Program-made: the position numbers and the translations under genes | In this document: in pieces, positions 32,708 through 41,850 of the stretch | How positions within the stretch are numbered: the stretch's first letter is position 1 | Layout: each line of letters begins with the position of its first letter | Notes under the pieces: model-generated | The model's database searches: none | What the model was told of the DNA's origin: nothing | Seen by the model: the letters and a program-made list of their open reading frames with translations, nothing else | Assembly: GCF_050113715.1 (NCBI RefSeq) | Contig: NZ_JBNJQR010000002.1 | Span: forward strand, 248,001 to 312,000 | Direction of reading: 5' to 3' | DNA: 64,000 bases | From: Brevibacillus_H ginsengisoli | GTDB taxonomy: Bacteria > Bacillota > Bacilli > Brevibacillales > Brevibacillaceae

Positions 32708-34647
32708 GCTCTGTCGTTATGATTGTCGGAGAAGGGCTTTTGGCGAACTACGTATGTGGAGCGTTGTCTGATCAATACCAAGTTGTTCGTCAGCCCGATT
32801 TGCAGGCAGGAGTTTCGAAAGAGATTAGCTTGGCTCTGCTATTGAATGACGCCTGGAACCCCTCCGTTCATCAAGAGGCGGAAGAGGTGTTCCAGTCTTC
32901 GGGAATCGCATGGCTACGCGGTTTCGTTTCATTTGGTGAGGGCATAGTCGGGCCGCTGGTTCGCCCAGGGACGCCGGGGTGTTCCCAATGTGCAGACCTG
33001 CGACAGCTCATGGCGGGGCGTGACCGTAAGGAGATGTGGGAGCTGCAACAGAGACTCGAGGAGTACGGGGGAATGTTCCATGATGCTTGGGCATCGCACT
33101 CTGGACTTTTGCAGATGACTCACCTGCTCGTAGCGGAGGCGCAGAGGGTGTTGACAGGTGGTCAGGCACGCACGGAAGGACGAGTGTTTTTCATTCACTT
33201 ACAAACGCTAAAGAGCTCACTTCACTTCTTTCTGCCTGAACCGTCTTGTAAAGCTTGCGGTCAATTACCAGATGATTCTTCGTTGGCAGCCAGCATTTCG
33301 CTACAACCAAATACGAAGATCAATGTTGACAGTTACCGTTGCCGTCCAATGAATGAACTAAAGAAGGTACTGAATAAAGACTATTTTGATCATCGGATAG
33401 GCTTTTTGAATGGGAAAATGCGTGACCTCATGTCTACGTTTGCCGATGTGAGTGTAAATCTGCCGTTGTTCAGAGGTGACGAGTCAACAGCAGGACGGAC
33501 TCATTGTTATGCGGTTAGCGAGGCGACAGCCATTTTGGAGGGCTTGGAGCGGTACTGTGGCATGACACCCCGTGGCAAACGGACCGTGATCCATGACAGT
33601 TTCCGTAATCTGGCTGATCAAGCACTCGATCCCGTCAAGGTTGGGTTGCATACCAAGGAACAATATGAGATCCCTGGTTTTCCCTTCACACCGTTTGATC
33701 CTGACCGACCTATCAATTGGGTGTGGGGTTATTCATTTTTGCAAGAACGTCCGATTTTGATTCCGGAGTCGCTTGCCTATTACAGTTTGGGCTGTGGTCA
33801 AGGGTTAGTCTATGAGACTTCCAACGGATGCGCGTTAGGCGGAAGCTTGGAAGAGGCTATTTTTTACGGAATTTTGGAAGTAGTAGAGCGTGATTCGTTC
33901 CTAATGACTTGGTACGCACAACTACCTCTCCCTCGTCTTGATCCATATTCCGCCAATGACCAAGAATTGCGTTTGATGGTCGAACGTTTACAGGCGGTGG
34001 CAGTATATGATGTCTATTTGTTTAACGCGACGATGGAGAATGGGATTCCAAGCGTCTGGACGTTGGCGAAAAACAGGAAACAGAAGGGTGTGAATCTGAT
34101 TTGTGCGGGTGGAGCCCATCCGGATCCTGTACGCGCGGTAAAGAGCTCGTTGCATGAGGTGGCAGCCATGCTGCTGTCACTTGACGAGAAACTCGAGACA
34201 AACCGGGAGGAATATGAGCGTATGCTTCAGGATCCGTTCCTGGTGCGGAAGATGGAGGACCACTCAATGCTGTACGCATTACCCGAAGCAGAGGTGCACC
34301 TCCAATTTTTACTGAATGAAAATCGTCCATTGCGTACGTTCGAAGAGGAATACAAGCAGAGTGTTAAGCATGCCGATCTAACAGATGATTTGAAGGACAT
34401 CCTCCAGTCGTTTTGCCAATTGAATCTCGATGTGATTGTGGTAGACCAGACGACACCCGAAATCTTACGAAACGGACTGCATTGCGTGAAAGTACTGATT
34501 CCAGGGATGTTGCCGATGACGTTCGGACATCATTTTACCCGCGTGACGGGACTGGAGAGGGTACTACATGTGCCGGTGGAACTTGGGTATACGAAGGAAC
34601 CGTTAACCTTTGAACAGCTCAATCCACATCCACATCCGTTTCCATAA
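32704..34647 (+). CDS. YcaO cyclodehydratase with fused N-terminal scaffold domain
   Basis: A 647-residue fusion of an E1-like docking/scaffold domain (about 1-215) and a YcaO domain (about 235-647). YcaO enzymes use ATP to activate the amide backbone so that Cys or Ser side chains cyclise to azolines. The scaffold part carries two CxxC pairs (CSQC and CKAC) that probably bind zinc. The YcaO part shows AVSEATAILEGLERYCG, SNGCALGGSLEEAIFYGILE and ERDSFL, residues of the ATP/Mg site. The protein ends HPHPFP, the proline-rich PxPxP terminus important in azoline-forming YcaOs. It starts with GTG at 32704, overlapping the previous gene by four bases. Confidence 0.92.
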   Translation: MSSVVMIVGEGLLANYVCGALSDQYQVVRQPDLQAGVSKEISLALLLNDAWNPSVHQEAEEVFQSSGIAWLRGFVSFGEGIVGPLVRPGTPGCSQCADLRQLMAGRDRKEMWELQQRLEEYGGMFHDAWASHSGLLQMTHLLVAEAQRVLTGGQARTEGRVFFIHLQTLKSSLHFFLPEPSCKACGQLPDDSSLAASISLQPNTKINVDSYRCRPMNELKKVLNKDYFDHRIGFLNGKMRDLMSTFADVSVNLPLFRGDESTAGRTHCYAVSEATAILEGLERYCGMTPRGKRTVIHDSFRNLADQALDPVKVGLHTKEQYEIPGFPFTPFDPDRPINWVWGYSFLQERPILIPESLAYYSLGCGQGLVYETSNGCALGGSLEEAIFYGILEVVERDSFLMTWYAQLPLPRLDPYSANDQELRLMVERLQAVAVYDVYLFNATMENGIPSVWTLAKNRKQKGVNLICAGGAHPDPVRAVKSSLHEVAAMLLSLDEKLETNREEYERMLQDPFLVRKMEDHSMLYALPEAEVHLQFLLNENRPLRTFEEEYKQSVKHADLTDDLKDILQSFCQLNLDVIVVDQTTPEILRNGLHCVKVLIPGMLPMTFGHHFTRVTGLERVLHVPVELGYTKEPLTFEQLNPHPHPFP

Positions 34648-34669
34648 GGCCTGACGAGGAGGGAAAAGG

Positions 34670-36250
34670 ATGAATTTGGATGAATTTCTGTACAATCTCC
34701 ATTTTGACACTGACAAGGCTAGACCTCTGGACTTTGAGGTGGATTGGGAAGATGCGCCACTTCCATTTAAGCTCTACCGTGGACTGCCTGTGATTCCATT
34801 TTCTGCAGAAGTACCGCTTACACTCGTAAAACGAGAGGCACCCGTGAAGCCTGACCTGCACGAAATCGGGCATTTTCTCTGGTACGTATTCGGACTCACT
34901 CAATTCAGCCAGTCCGTCCCAGAATCGGACTTCCCAGAATCAGTTTTTAGTCCGATGCAGTCGTACCGTCGGTTTGTTCCCTCCGGTGGTGCGCTGTATC
35001 CTAACGAGTTATATATTTATCTGAAACTTGAGGATTTTTCGCCGGGAATTTATCATTATGATGTCTCACACCACCGGTTGGTGTTGTTGCGTAAAGGAAA
35101 TTTTGACTCCTATATCGCCCAGGCTTTGGGGAATCGCTGTGACACTTCGGCATGTTTTGGCACTGTTTTTGTGTCGACCATGTTTTGGAAAAATTTCTAT
35201 AAATACCATAATTTTTCCTATCGCCTGCAAGGACAAGATACTGGCGTCCTGATCGGACAAATGGTAGAAGTTGCGAAACGGTTTGGCTATGAATCGGGCG
35301 TGTACTTCCAGTTTCTTGATCGGGCAATCAACCATCTGCTTGGGGTGCTCGAACAAGAAGAAAGTGTATATGCGGTCATTCCACTGTCAATTGAGTCCGG
35401 GATCACATGGTTTGGGAAGTGTAATGACGAAGATCGGATGGTTACTGCTATTGAAATGTGCCGGGAGTTGCCTGCGATTCAGCATGACCACTACGTTCAA
35501 TCACGGAGGGCCATCGAGTATCCGATGCTGATAAAAATGAACGAAGCGTCAATGTTGGAATCGGTGCAATCGTTTCGGCAGATTGAAGGGGAGAAGGAGT
35601 TTGTCTCTGAGGGCCATGCGGTCAATCTGCCACATGTGAAGCCCTTGACTTACGATCTGGCATCAGTTTGTCAAAAGAGGTTTTCACCTGGAATGAATTT
35701 TGTTTTAGGCAATGTAAGCCAAACACAACTAGCCACTTTGTTGCAAGAGGTGTCCGCTTCCTTCGCTTATCGTAATGATTTGGATGAAGAATACACGTAC
35801 CCCCAATCACGTGTCTCACTGAATTGCTGTTTGTATAACGTAGAGGGCATTCCTGCAGGAGCTTACCACTATGACAATGCCTCTCATACATTGCGGCAGG
35901 TACGACTTGGAGATCAGAGGTTCTGGCTGCAAAAGGGAATGTACATGGAGAATGTAAATCTTTTTCAGGTGCCGCTATGTTTTCATGTTTCAGGGGCGAA
36001 GGATCACCTGATACCGACACTGGGATATAGAGGATATCGTATTCAACAGATGGAAGCGGGTATGCTCGTGCAACATTTACTGTTGACGGCGACTGCGATC
36101 GGGATGGGAGGGCACCCGCTCCTCGGATTTGATTCGAATACCAGTGATGAGATCTACCAGATGGGTCCGCTTGGAAAAACCAGCTTGATTCAGATCCCGG
36201 TGGGTCCCCATCGGATTAGCTCCCGGTTGGAGGGAGGCTTGCATAGCTAG
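34670..36250 (+). CDS. SagB-type FMN dehydrogenase, two-domain
   Basis: A 526-residue protein built of two nitroreductase-like halves, the SagB-type azoline dehydrogenase. The first half has PSGGALYPNELYIYL and YHYDVSHHRLVLL. The second repeats the pattern as YPQSRVSLNCCLYNV, PAGAYHYDNASHTL and TATAIGMGGHPLLGFDSN. FMN-dependent oxidation would turn thiazolines/oxazolines into thiazoles/oxazoles. The first half looks closer to the active form with S-G-G-A-L-Y-P, so the second may be degenerate. GAGGAGGG precedes the ATG. It is the last recognisable TOMM gene. No dedicated leader protease, ABC exporter or immunity gene follows. Confidence 0.88.
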   Translation: MNLDEFLYNLHFDTDKARPLDFEVDWEDAPLPFKLYRGLPVIPFSAEVPLTLVKREAPVKPDLHEIGHFLWYVFGLTQFSQSVPESDFPESVFSPMQSYRRFVPSGGALYPNELYIYLKLEDFSPGIYHYDVSHHRLVLLRKGNFDSYIAQALGNRCDTSACFGTVFVSTMFWKNFYKYHNFSYRLQGQDTGVLIGQMVEVAKRFGYESGVYFQFLDRAINHLLGVLEQEESVYAVIPLSIESGITWFGKCNDEDRMVTAIEMCRELPAIQHDHYVQSRRAIEYPMLIKMNEASMLESVQSFRQIEGEKEFVSEGHAVNLPHVKPLTYDLASVCQKRFSPGMNFVLGNVSQTQLATLLQEVSASFAYRNDLDEEYTYPQSRVSLNCCLYNVEGIPAGAYHYDNASHTLRQVRLGDQRFWLQKGMYMENVNLFQVPLCFHVSGAKDHLIPTLGYRGYRIQQMEAGMLVQHLLLTATAIGMGGHPLLGFDSNTSDEIYQMGPLGKTSLIQIPVGPHRISSRLEGGLHS

Positions 36251-36255
36251 GAGCG

Positions 36256-36298
36256 CATGAAGCTATTCCATTCTCATGGAGTGGCTTCTTTTCATTTT
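36256..36298 (+). terminator. Terminator of the TOMM operon
   Basis: GAAGCTATTCCA pairs with TGGAGTGGCTTC, with two wobble pairs, and ends in TTTT. It starts ten bases behind the dehydrogenase gene. Confidence 0.65.
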
Positions 36299-36431
36299 TG
36301 CTAGTAGGTTGATCCTTCATGTTCGATCTACGGATGGAGTGAATAAATCAACCTGTGGATGGACTCCGATTCGGCCGCAGTCGATTAAACTGATCATGTA
36401 CCCCAAATATAGGAAGAGGAAAGGGTGTAAC

Positions 36432-36869
36432 ATGACCAGTTATTTCATTATTACGGCTATTGTTATATTGTTAATGCTCAGGGAGAAAGAAATTCGTCCT
36501 TCCCGTTTATGGATCACACCGGCACTTTTCGTATACTTGATCTTTTCAAGCTTGACCCAGATCGACTTGAATGGAGGCAACCTGTTATTGTATTTGATCT
36601 CCCTGGTTGTCGGGCTTGTGATTGGCGCATGGAGAGGCAAGTTGGAGAAGGTGCAAATACACCCTGTTACGGGTAAAGCGACCTCAAAAGGCTCCTTTGC
36701 CGGAGTCGTCATTTTCTTGATTGTTATGCTGCTTCGCTTGCTTGTGAGCAGTTGGGGAGCGCATCACGCCCTACTATTCTTAAGCACCGCATTGTTGTTT
36801 ATCCCGCTTGGCAGCGTCATTGCTCGCCGTTACGTCATTTACATGAAGTACAAACAGCTTGTGGGCTAA
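36432..36869 (+). CDS. CcdC-like membrane protein
   Basis: A 145-residue protein with four hydrophobic segments and the motif REKEIRPSRLWITP after the first helix, as in the CcdC/DUF1453 family of Bacillus, whose function is uncertain. The ATG at 36432 is preceded by AAAGGGTG; an upstream in-frame ATG at 36276 lies inside the TOMM terminator and is unlikely. It lies 66 bases before a sensor kinase in the same direction and may be co-transcribed with it. Confidence 0.75.
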   Translation: MTSYFIITAIVILLMLREKEIRPSRLWITPALFVYLIFSSLTQIDLNGGNLLLYLISLVVGLVIGAWRGKLEKVQIHPVTGKATSKGSFAGVVIFLIVMLLRLLVSSWGAHHALLFLSTALLFIPLGSVIARRYVIYMKYKQLVG

Positions 36870-36935
36870 AGTCACTAGATTTGTTGCATCCGTTATAATA
36901 ATATAAACAACAACTTACTAGAATGAGGATCGTAT

Positions 36936-38177
36936 ATGCATATCAAACAGCAACTTGCAGAGGCAGGACAATTCATGTCCAACCGTATTCGAACCATTTT
37001 TTTAAGCTTCATTTTGTTGTACATCTTCGTAGGGACGATGAAAACAGCCTCGTTGCCGGACATGGCGGCGGGGCTGTTGGTCGGCGTCGCTTATCTGGCT
37101 CTTCTTTGGAAGCCTGGTTGGCTGAGGGAAGCCCGCGCTCGCACTTTTGCTGTAATCGGTATATGGTTGTTGACAGTACTGTATGGGGTTCTGTTCGATG
37201 CCTGGAGCACAGCCGTCTCCCTTGTATTCTATCTTGTTGGCTATACGGCCTTGCGGCTTGAGAATAATCTGTCCGTCCTGTTGACGATCGTAATAATTTC
37301 AGTGGATACGGTGATTTTCTTCTTGCGGCAAGAGCAGCCAAACATGATGATCGATTATCTAATCGTAAGTATTGGCATTTACGTATTGTTCTGGGGATCG
37401 AGAATGAAGCGGGAAGCAACTATAGCAAGCAAACGGCACTATGAACAATTGCGCGAGGTTCACGCAGAATTGGAGCAAGCACATAAGGAGCTTCAGAAGA
37501 CTCACAGTGAATTGGAGGATGCTACTGTTCGGTTGCTTGGGTTTGCTGTTCTGGAAGAGAGAAACCGGATTTCCCGCGATCTTCATGACAGTATCGGACA
37601 TGGCTTAACATCCGTAATCGTTCAGCTTCAAGCATTGCCGTATATAATGAAGACGGATGCCGCAGAAGCAGATGTTTCTCTCAAAACCGCTCTTGAAGTG
37701 GCCCGTCGCTGCTTGCAAGACGTACGTACGGTCGTTCACCAGATGGCTGTTGACGATGCGGGGCTCGGCTTGATTGCTGTTCAAAGTTTGGTGAAGCAAG
37801 TTCGGGAGCAGGGCGGCTTAGACATCGCGCTCGTCGTTAACGGACAGGTTAGCAAGTGGAATCCGGAAATTTCCGAATCGATGTACCGGATACTTCAAGA
37901 GGCGCTTACTAACGTCATTCGTCATGCGCATGCTTCACAAGTTGAGGTTGCCGTCTCTGAAAGCGAAGATGAGTTGACGATGATGGTGACCGATGACGGG
38001 GTATGGATGAACGGTACCCAAATTTCACTCGGTTTTGGGCTATCCAGCATGAAGGCGAGAAGCGAGAGGGCAGGCGGATCATTATGGATTCAACAGGTAG
38101 TTCCCCATGGTATGAGGCTTATTGTGAAGATGCCGCTACGCGATAAGGATTGGCAAACGGAAGGTGGAGGAAAATGA
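36936..38177 (+). CDS. Sensor histidine kinase (NarL/DesK-type)
   Basis: A 413-residue membrane kinase. The N-terminal 150 residues contain five or six hydrophobic segments without a large extracytoplasmic loop, suggesting a membrane or envelope signal. A coiled coil (residues 160-195) leads to the HisKA_3 box ERNRISRDLHDSIGHGLTS with the phospho-accepting His. The ATPase part follows with EALTNVIRHAHASQ (N box) and GFGLSSMKARSERAGG (G box). Its stop overlaps the regulator's ATG (ATGA at 38174-38177), so it is a co-expressed pair. The signal is unknown. Confidence 0.92.
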   Translation: MHIKQQLAEAGQFMSNRIRTIFLSFILLYIFVGTMKTASLPDMAAGLLVGVAYLALLWKPGWLREARARTFAVIGIWLLTVLYGVLFDAWSTAVSLVFYLVGYTALRLENNLSVLLTIVIISVDTVIFFLRQEQPNMMIDYLIVSIGIYVLFWGSRMKREATIASKRHYEQLREVHAELEQAHKELQKTHSELEDATVRLLGFAVLEERNRISRDLHDSIGHGLTSVIVQLQALPYIMKTDAAEADVSLKTALEVARRCLQDVRTVVHQMAVDDAGLGLIAVQSLVKQVREQGGLDIALVVNGQVSKWNPEISESMYRILQEALTNVIRHAHASQVEVAVSESEDELTMMVTDDGVWMNGTQISLGFGLSSMKARSERAGGSLWIQQVVPHGMRLIVKMPLRDKDWQTEGGGK

Positions 38178-38848
38178 AGGAGCAATCGATTCGGGTCATT
38201 GTTGTGGACGATCAGCATCTGGTCCGACACGGTTTGCGGTTTATCATTAACGCTCAGGAGGACATGGAAGTAGTAGGGGAAGCGGCTGGCGGGCACGAGG
38301 CTGTTCTTTTAGCAAAACGAGTCCGTCCCCAAATAGTGCTGATGGACGTTCAAATGCCAGAGGGGGGTGGAATAGAGGCAACACGTGAAATAATAGCCTC
38401 TATTCCGGATTGCAAGGTGATTATTCTGACCACGTTCGATCAGGAAGACTATGTATACGACGGCATACGTTCGGGAGCGGTCGGGTATCTTCTCAAGGAC
38501 GCGACACCGGAAGAACTCCTTGATGCGGTTCGAGCCGCATGGAGGGGGGAAGCGATTTTTCGGACGGCTGTTGCCGCCAAAGTCATTGGTCAGGTCCTCC
38601 GTTCATCCGATGCTCTTCAAGTAACGGATCTGACTTCTTCCGCTTTGCCTTTCGAACCTTTTACGGAGAGGGAAATGGAAGTGCTGCAGCAGATGGCGCA
38701 CGGTTTACGCAACGAAGAAATCGCCAACAAACTTCATATTGGTGAAAGTACAGTCAAGACGCATGTTCACCGCATCCTTCAGAAGTTTGGTGTTGAAGAT
38801 CGGACACAAGCGGTCGTCATTGCGATCCGTAATCGAATTGTAAAATAG
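38174..38848 (+). CDS. NarL/LuxR-type response regulator
   Basis: A 224-residue two-domain regulator. The receiver has VVVDDQ, the phospho-acceptor Asp in VLMDVQMPEGGG and the conserved Lys in YLLKDATPEELL. The C-terminal LuxR helix-turn-helix reads LTEREMEVLQQMAHGLRN-type with EEIANKLHIGESTVKTHVHR. The ATG at 38174 has GGAGG seven bases upstream; the frame from 38150 is inside the kinase gene. It is the partner of the kinase encoded just before. Targets could include the CcdC-like gene; this is a guess. Confidence 0.93.
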   Translation: MKEQSIRVIVVDDQHLVRHGLRFIINAQEDMEVVGEAAGGHEAVLLAKRVRPQIVLMDVQMPEGGGIEATREIIASIPDCKVIILTTFDQEDYVYDGIRSGAVGYLLKDATPEELLDAVRAAWRGEAIFRTAVAAKVIGQVLRSSDALQVTDLTSSALPFEPFTEREMEVLQQMAHGLRNEEIANKLHIGESTVKTHVHRILQKFGVEDRTQAVVIAIRNRIVK

Positions 38849-38863
38849 CTGATTGCATCTCGG

Positions 38864-38893
38864 GCACTAACACCTTCGTTAGTGTCTTTTTCA
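38864..38893 (+). terminator. Terminator of the two-component operon, member of the CACTAAC hairpin set
   Basis: GCACTAAC and GTTAGTGT arms enclose ACCTTC and are followed by CTTTTT. The core matches the hairpins at 22481 and 53955. Confidence 0.8.
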
Positions 38894-38910
38894 TTGTTTG
38901 GCATTGATTC

Positions 38911-38941
38911 TTGACTCTCCCCTTAACTGGAAAGTTATACT
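38911..38941 (+). promoter_or_regulatory. MerR-type promoter with 19-base spacer
   Basis: TTGACT (38911-38916) and TATACT (38936-38941) are 19 bases apart, and the spacer reads CTCCCCTTAACTGGAAAGT with dyad symmetry. Overlong spacers with such operators are typical of promoters controlled by MerR regulators that untwist DNA. It drives the merR-type gene below and probably the efflux gene. Confidence 0.7.
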
Positions 38942-38987
38942 CGGTAAAGAAAGAGGAGAATCGAAGTTATCATGCCAGGAGGTTTAC

Positions 38988-39806
38988 ATGTTTAAAATCA
39001 GCGAGTTTTCGAAGATCAGCCAAGTGTCCGTCAAGACACTTCGATATTACGACCAATTGAGTTTGCTTAAGCCGGCTCATACCGACAAATTTACAGGGTA
39101 CCGGTATTACTCAGCTGACCAAATGTTTCAACTGAATCGAATATTAGCCTATAAAGAATTGGGCTTCTCTTTGGATCAAATTCGCAAGATGGTGAACGAA
39201 CAAATCCCGCTAGAAGAAATCAGGGGGATGTTTCGCGTCAAACAGAACGAGATTCAGTCAATTCTGGATAATGAACAGGCCAGACTTACTCGAATCATGG
39301 ACCGGCTGAATGCCATTGAGATTGAGGGTGCGAACAAGAGCGCTCACGATGTCATTCTGAAAGAAGTCGAGCCTCAACTTGTGCTGTCTTACCGCCAAAG
39401 AGCTTCGTTTGGACAAATTCCTGAACTCTTCCAACAACTAGACGCTTATATTGGAGACATTGGTCAGCCATCTTCGTCTTCCATTGTGCTTTGGCACGGC
39501 TGTGAGAATTGCGAGGACAATATCGACATCGAAGTAGCCCGTCCGCTTACCGTTGAAATACCGAGCACTCCTCTCTATATAGTTAAGCGGTTACCGGCGG
39601 TTCCAATGATGGCTACGCTGGTCCATATCTGCCGGACGAAGAGTCAATGCACAGCGAGTACAGAATTGGCTTTATGGATCGAACGAAACGGTTATCGAAT
39701 GAAAGAGAATGAGCCGAGGCGTGAAATCTGTATTCCTCATGAAATAAAAATCGATGATCCGGATTCTTACGTGGCCGAGATCCAAATAGCCGTCGAAAGA
39801 ATTTGA
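38988..39806 (+). CDS. MerR-family regulator with GyrI-like domain
   Basis: A 272-residue regulator. The N-terminal winged helix MFKISEFSKISQVSVKTLRY and YYDQLSLLKP is a MerR DNA-binding domain, followed by the dimerisation coiled coil (about 75-125) and a GyrI-like effector domain resembling BmrR/BltR. ACxxC-like Cys are absent in the loop, so it probably senses organic molecules rather than metals. The ATG at 38988 has AGGAGG upstream. The operator overlaps its own promoter. It lies 30 bases before an MFS transporter, an arrangement known for drug-sensing efflux systems such as Blt/Bmr. Confidence 0.88.
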   Translation: MFKISEFSKISQVSVKTLRYYDQLSLLKPAHTDKFTGYRYYSADQMFQLNRILAYKELGFSLDQIRKMVNEQIPLEEIRGMFRVKQNEIQSILDNEQARLTRIMDRLNAIEIEGANKSAHDVILKEVEPQLVLSYRQRASFGQIPELFQQLDAYIGDIGQPSSSSIVLWHGCENCEDNIDIEVARPLTVEIPSTPLYIVKRLPAVPMMATLVHICRTKSQCTASTELALWIERNGYRMKENEPRREICIPHEIKIDDPDSYVAEIQIAVERI

Positions 39807-39836
39807 TGAAGGACACGAGGAAGGGGAGCTTCAACT

Positions 39837-41060
39837 TTGACGAAACAACAAAAGCTATTGGTTTTCAATTTCTTTTTATTAACCTTCGTGTTAGGAACAA
39901 GTGAATTTGTTATTGTCGGGTTATTAAATGATGTGTCATCCGGATTAAGAATCTCGATCTCAACAGCAGGAACGCTTGTATCTGCCTTTGCCATTTCTTT
40001 TGCAGTAGGTACGCCAATTTTGACGGCCATATTCAGTAGGTTCCACAAGTACCCACTCATGCTTGGTTTGATCACGGTCTTTATTGGAGGCAATATCATT
40101 ACCGCTCTATCCGAGTCGTATGTGCTGATTCTTGTTTCCAGAATAATCACTGCCCTTGTCACCGGGGTCTTGATCTCACTTGCCATGGCGGTCGCCAGCG
40201 AAACGGTGCCTGCTGAGAAGCGGGGTAAGGTCATATCAATTATTTTTTTGGGTTTTACAATCGCCAGTGTAATCGGAGTGCCGCTTGGGACATCTATCGG
40301 ACAATGGGGCGGTTGGCATATGACTTTTTGGTTTACCGCTCTATTGGGTGTTATTTCTTTCGTCGCAAGCTCAGCGACAATACCTAGAGGGTTAATGGGA
40401 ACGAAGAGTTCATTCGCGAAGCAAGCTGGTTTATTAATCAATCCACGTATTGTCTTAGCCTTTTTTATTCCGGCTTTAAGCATCGCCGCTACCTATACCG
40501 TATACACATATCTAACCCCTTTGCTTCAAGCGGTACTTTTCGTGCCGGGTCGGTATATTAGTCTAGTCTTTTTACTTTACGGAGTTGTTACCATATTCAG
40601 CACGTTAATCGGCGGAAAAATAGCAACTCGCAACGGGATTGGAAAGTTGCGGTTCATCTTTCTTATTCAAGCTGCCATTCTCACGTCGCTTTACCTTTCC
40701 GCCAATTCGATTGTCACGGGATTGGTTAGTATTTCATTCATTGCCCTTGCCATGTATACGATGACTTCCACGATGCAAGTGTATTTCCTTGATTTGGCCG
40801 ATAAACATTTTCCTACCGCTAAAGATTTGGCTTCCTCATTGACTCCCGTGTCGGTAAACGTCGGAATCGCGTTAGGATCGGCTCTTGGGGGATTTGTCAC
40901 ACAGAACAAGGAATTAATCGATGTTTCTTGGGTCGGGGGGATCGTTGCAGTAACTGCATCATTGCTGACCTTTATCAGCTACAGTTTTGATCGGAAAAAG
41001 TCAGTTATAAACGGTAAATATGTCTGCGCAAAAGTAGACCCTAAGAGAGTAACCAATTGA
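39837..41060 (+). CDS. MFS efflux transporter (DHA1-like)
   Basis: A 407-residue transporter with twelve predicted helices. GTSEFVIVGLLNDVS at residues 20-34 and the A-type motif GTPILTAIFSRFHKYPLM match the AraJ/YdhP-like sugar and drug efflux group. GGGGAGC precedes the TTG start at 39837. It is behind the MerR-type regulator and likely under its control, so it probably exports the molecule that the regulator senses. The substrate is unknown. Confidence 0.88.
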   Translation: MTKQQKLLVFNFFLLTFVLGTSEFVIVGLLNDVSSGLRISISTAGTLVSAFAISFAVGTPILTAIFSRFHKYPLMLGLITVFIGGNIITALSESYVLILVSRIITALVTGVLISLAMAVASETVPAEKRGKVISIIFLGFTIASVIGVPLGTSIGQWGGWHMTFWFTALLGVISFVASSATIPRGLMGTKSSFAKQAGLLINPRIVLAFFIPALSIAATYTVYTYLTPLLQAVLFVPGRYISLVFLLYGVVTIFSTLIGGKIATRNGIGKLRFIFLIQAAILTSLYLSANSIVTGLVSISFIALAMYTMTSTMQVYFLDLADKHFPTAKDLASSLTPVSVNVGIALGSALGGFVTQNKELIDVSWVGGIVAVTASLLTFISYSFDRKKSVINGKYVCAKVDPKRVTN

Positions 41061-41130
41061 TTTCTGAATGGTCAGTCGAGAAGCACTTATTACTTCGAAC
41101 CATGTAACTGTATTCCATTGAACCTGATAG

Positions 41131-41183
41131 TTAAACAAGCCGGAGTGTGTTTAAAAACATGCGCTTCGGTTTGTTTTTTTTGT
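41131..41183 (+). terminator. Terminator of the merR-efflux operon
   Basis: AACAAGCCGGAGTGTGTTT pairs imperfectly with AAACATGCGCTTCGGTTTGTT, with a T8 tail. Confidence 0.7.
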
Positions 41184-41228
41184 AGACATCATTCTGATTC
41201 GCAATTACAAATTATAGACAGAACCAGG

Positions 41229-41324
41229 TTGACAAATGATGGAATGTAGATTAGCATGAATTTAACATTTAGTAAATCACTGAATTAGTAAATTAGTAAA
41301 TCGGTAATAATTAAAGTAGTAAAT
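41229..41324 (+). promoter_or_regulatory. Promoter followed by four TAGTAAAT repeats
   Basis: TTGACA (41229-41234) and TAGCAT (41252-41257) with a 17-base spacer form a promoter. Downstream, inside the presumed leader, TAGTAAAT occurs at 41270, 41286, 41294 and 41317. The repeats lie before the operon of the DUF6530-like, MoxR and VWA genes and could be binding sites for a regulator or be read in the RNA. Confidence 0.5.
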
Positions 41325-41347
41325 CATCGAATGGAGCGTGTAGAAAA

Positions 41348-41827
41348 ATGAAAATCCCAACAACCCTAAAACATAAACCAGTTGTCGTATCGGAAAATTA
41401 TGAGCAGGTTGACGGCCGATACGCGCGGAACACGGACGCAAAAGGTCTTTCCTTAGGATTGGCTCAGTGGAATGATCGGGGAAAGGTCGACATTTCGGCA
41501 AAAGTATGGAGATACACAGGTGAAAAATGGTCAAGGCAGTCCGAAGAGCTTCCAATGCACCGTGTTCTTGACCTTGCCATTTTGATTTGCAGAACGAACT
41601 TATACTTTCAGGATGCCTATCGGTTCCCGAAAATGTATGACCCTGATCAGACCTTGATTGATCGCATTGGGCTGCAAGGGGACGCAATGAGTGTCTCCGT
41701 TTGTACAGAAAATCCGATGATTGATCAAGATATTCAGCTGTTCTCACAGGCTCTTAGCGAGGATGGAGAAATGATCGGAGAAAGACTTCGTGTATTATCC
41801 AGGATTTTAAAAGATATGGGATATTAA
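41348..41827 (+). CDS. Conserved protein of unknown function (DUF6530-like)
   Basis: A 159-residue cytosolic protein with no signal or membrane segment. It contains DGRYARNTDAKGLSLGLAQW and HRVLDLAILICRTNLYFQDA, as I recall from DUF6530-type proteins, but the family call is tentative. It leads an operon with a MoxR-type ATPase and a VWA protein, 23 bases upstream of the ATPase. It may be a substrate adaptor or regulator of that pair. Confidence 0.7.
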   Translation: MKIPTTLKHKPVVVSENYEQVDGRYARNTDAKGLSLGLAQWNDRGKVDISAKVWRYTGEKWSRQSEELPMHRVLDLAILICRTNLYFQDAYRFPKMYDPDQTLIDRIGLQGDAMSVSVCTENPMIDQDIQLFSQALSEDGEMIGERLRVLSRILKDMGY

Positions 41828-41850
41828 ACTCTTTGAAAGGGAGAAAGGAT

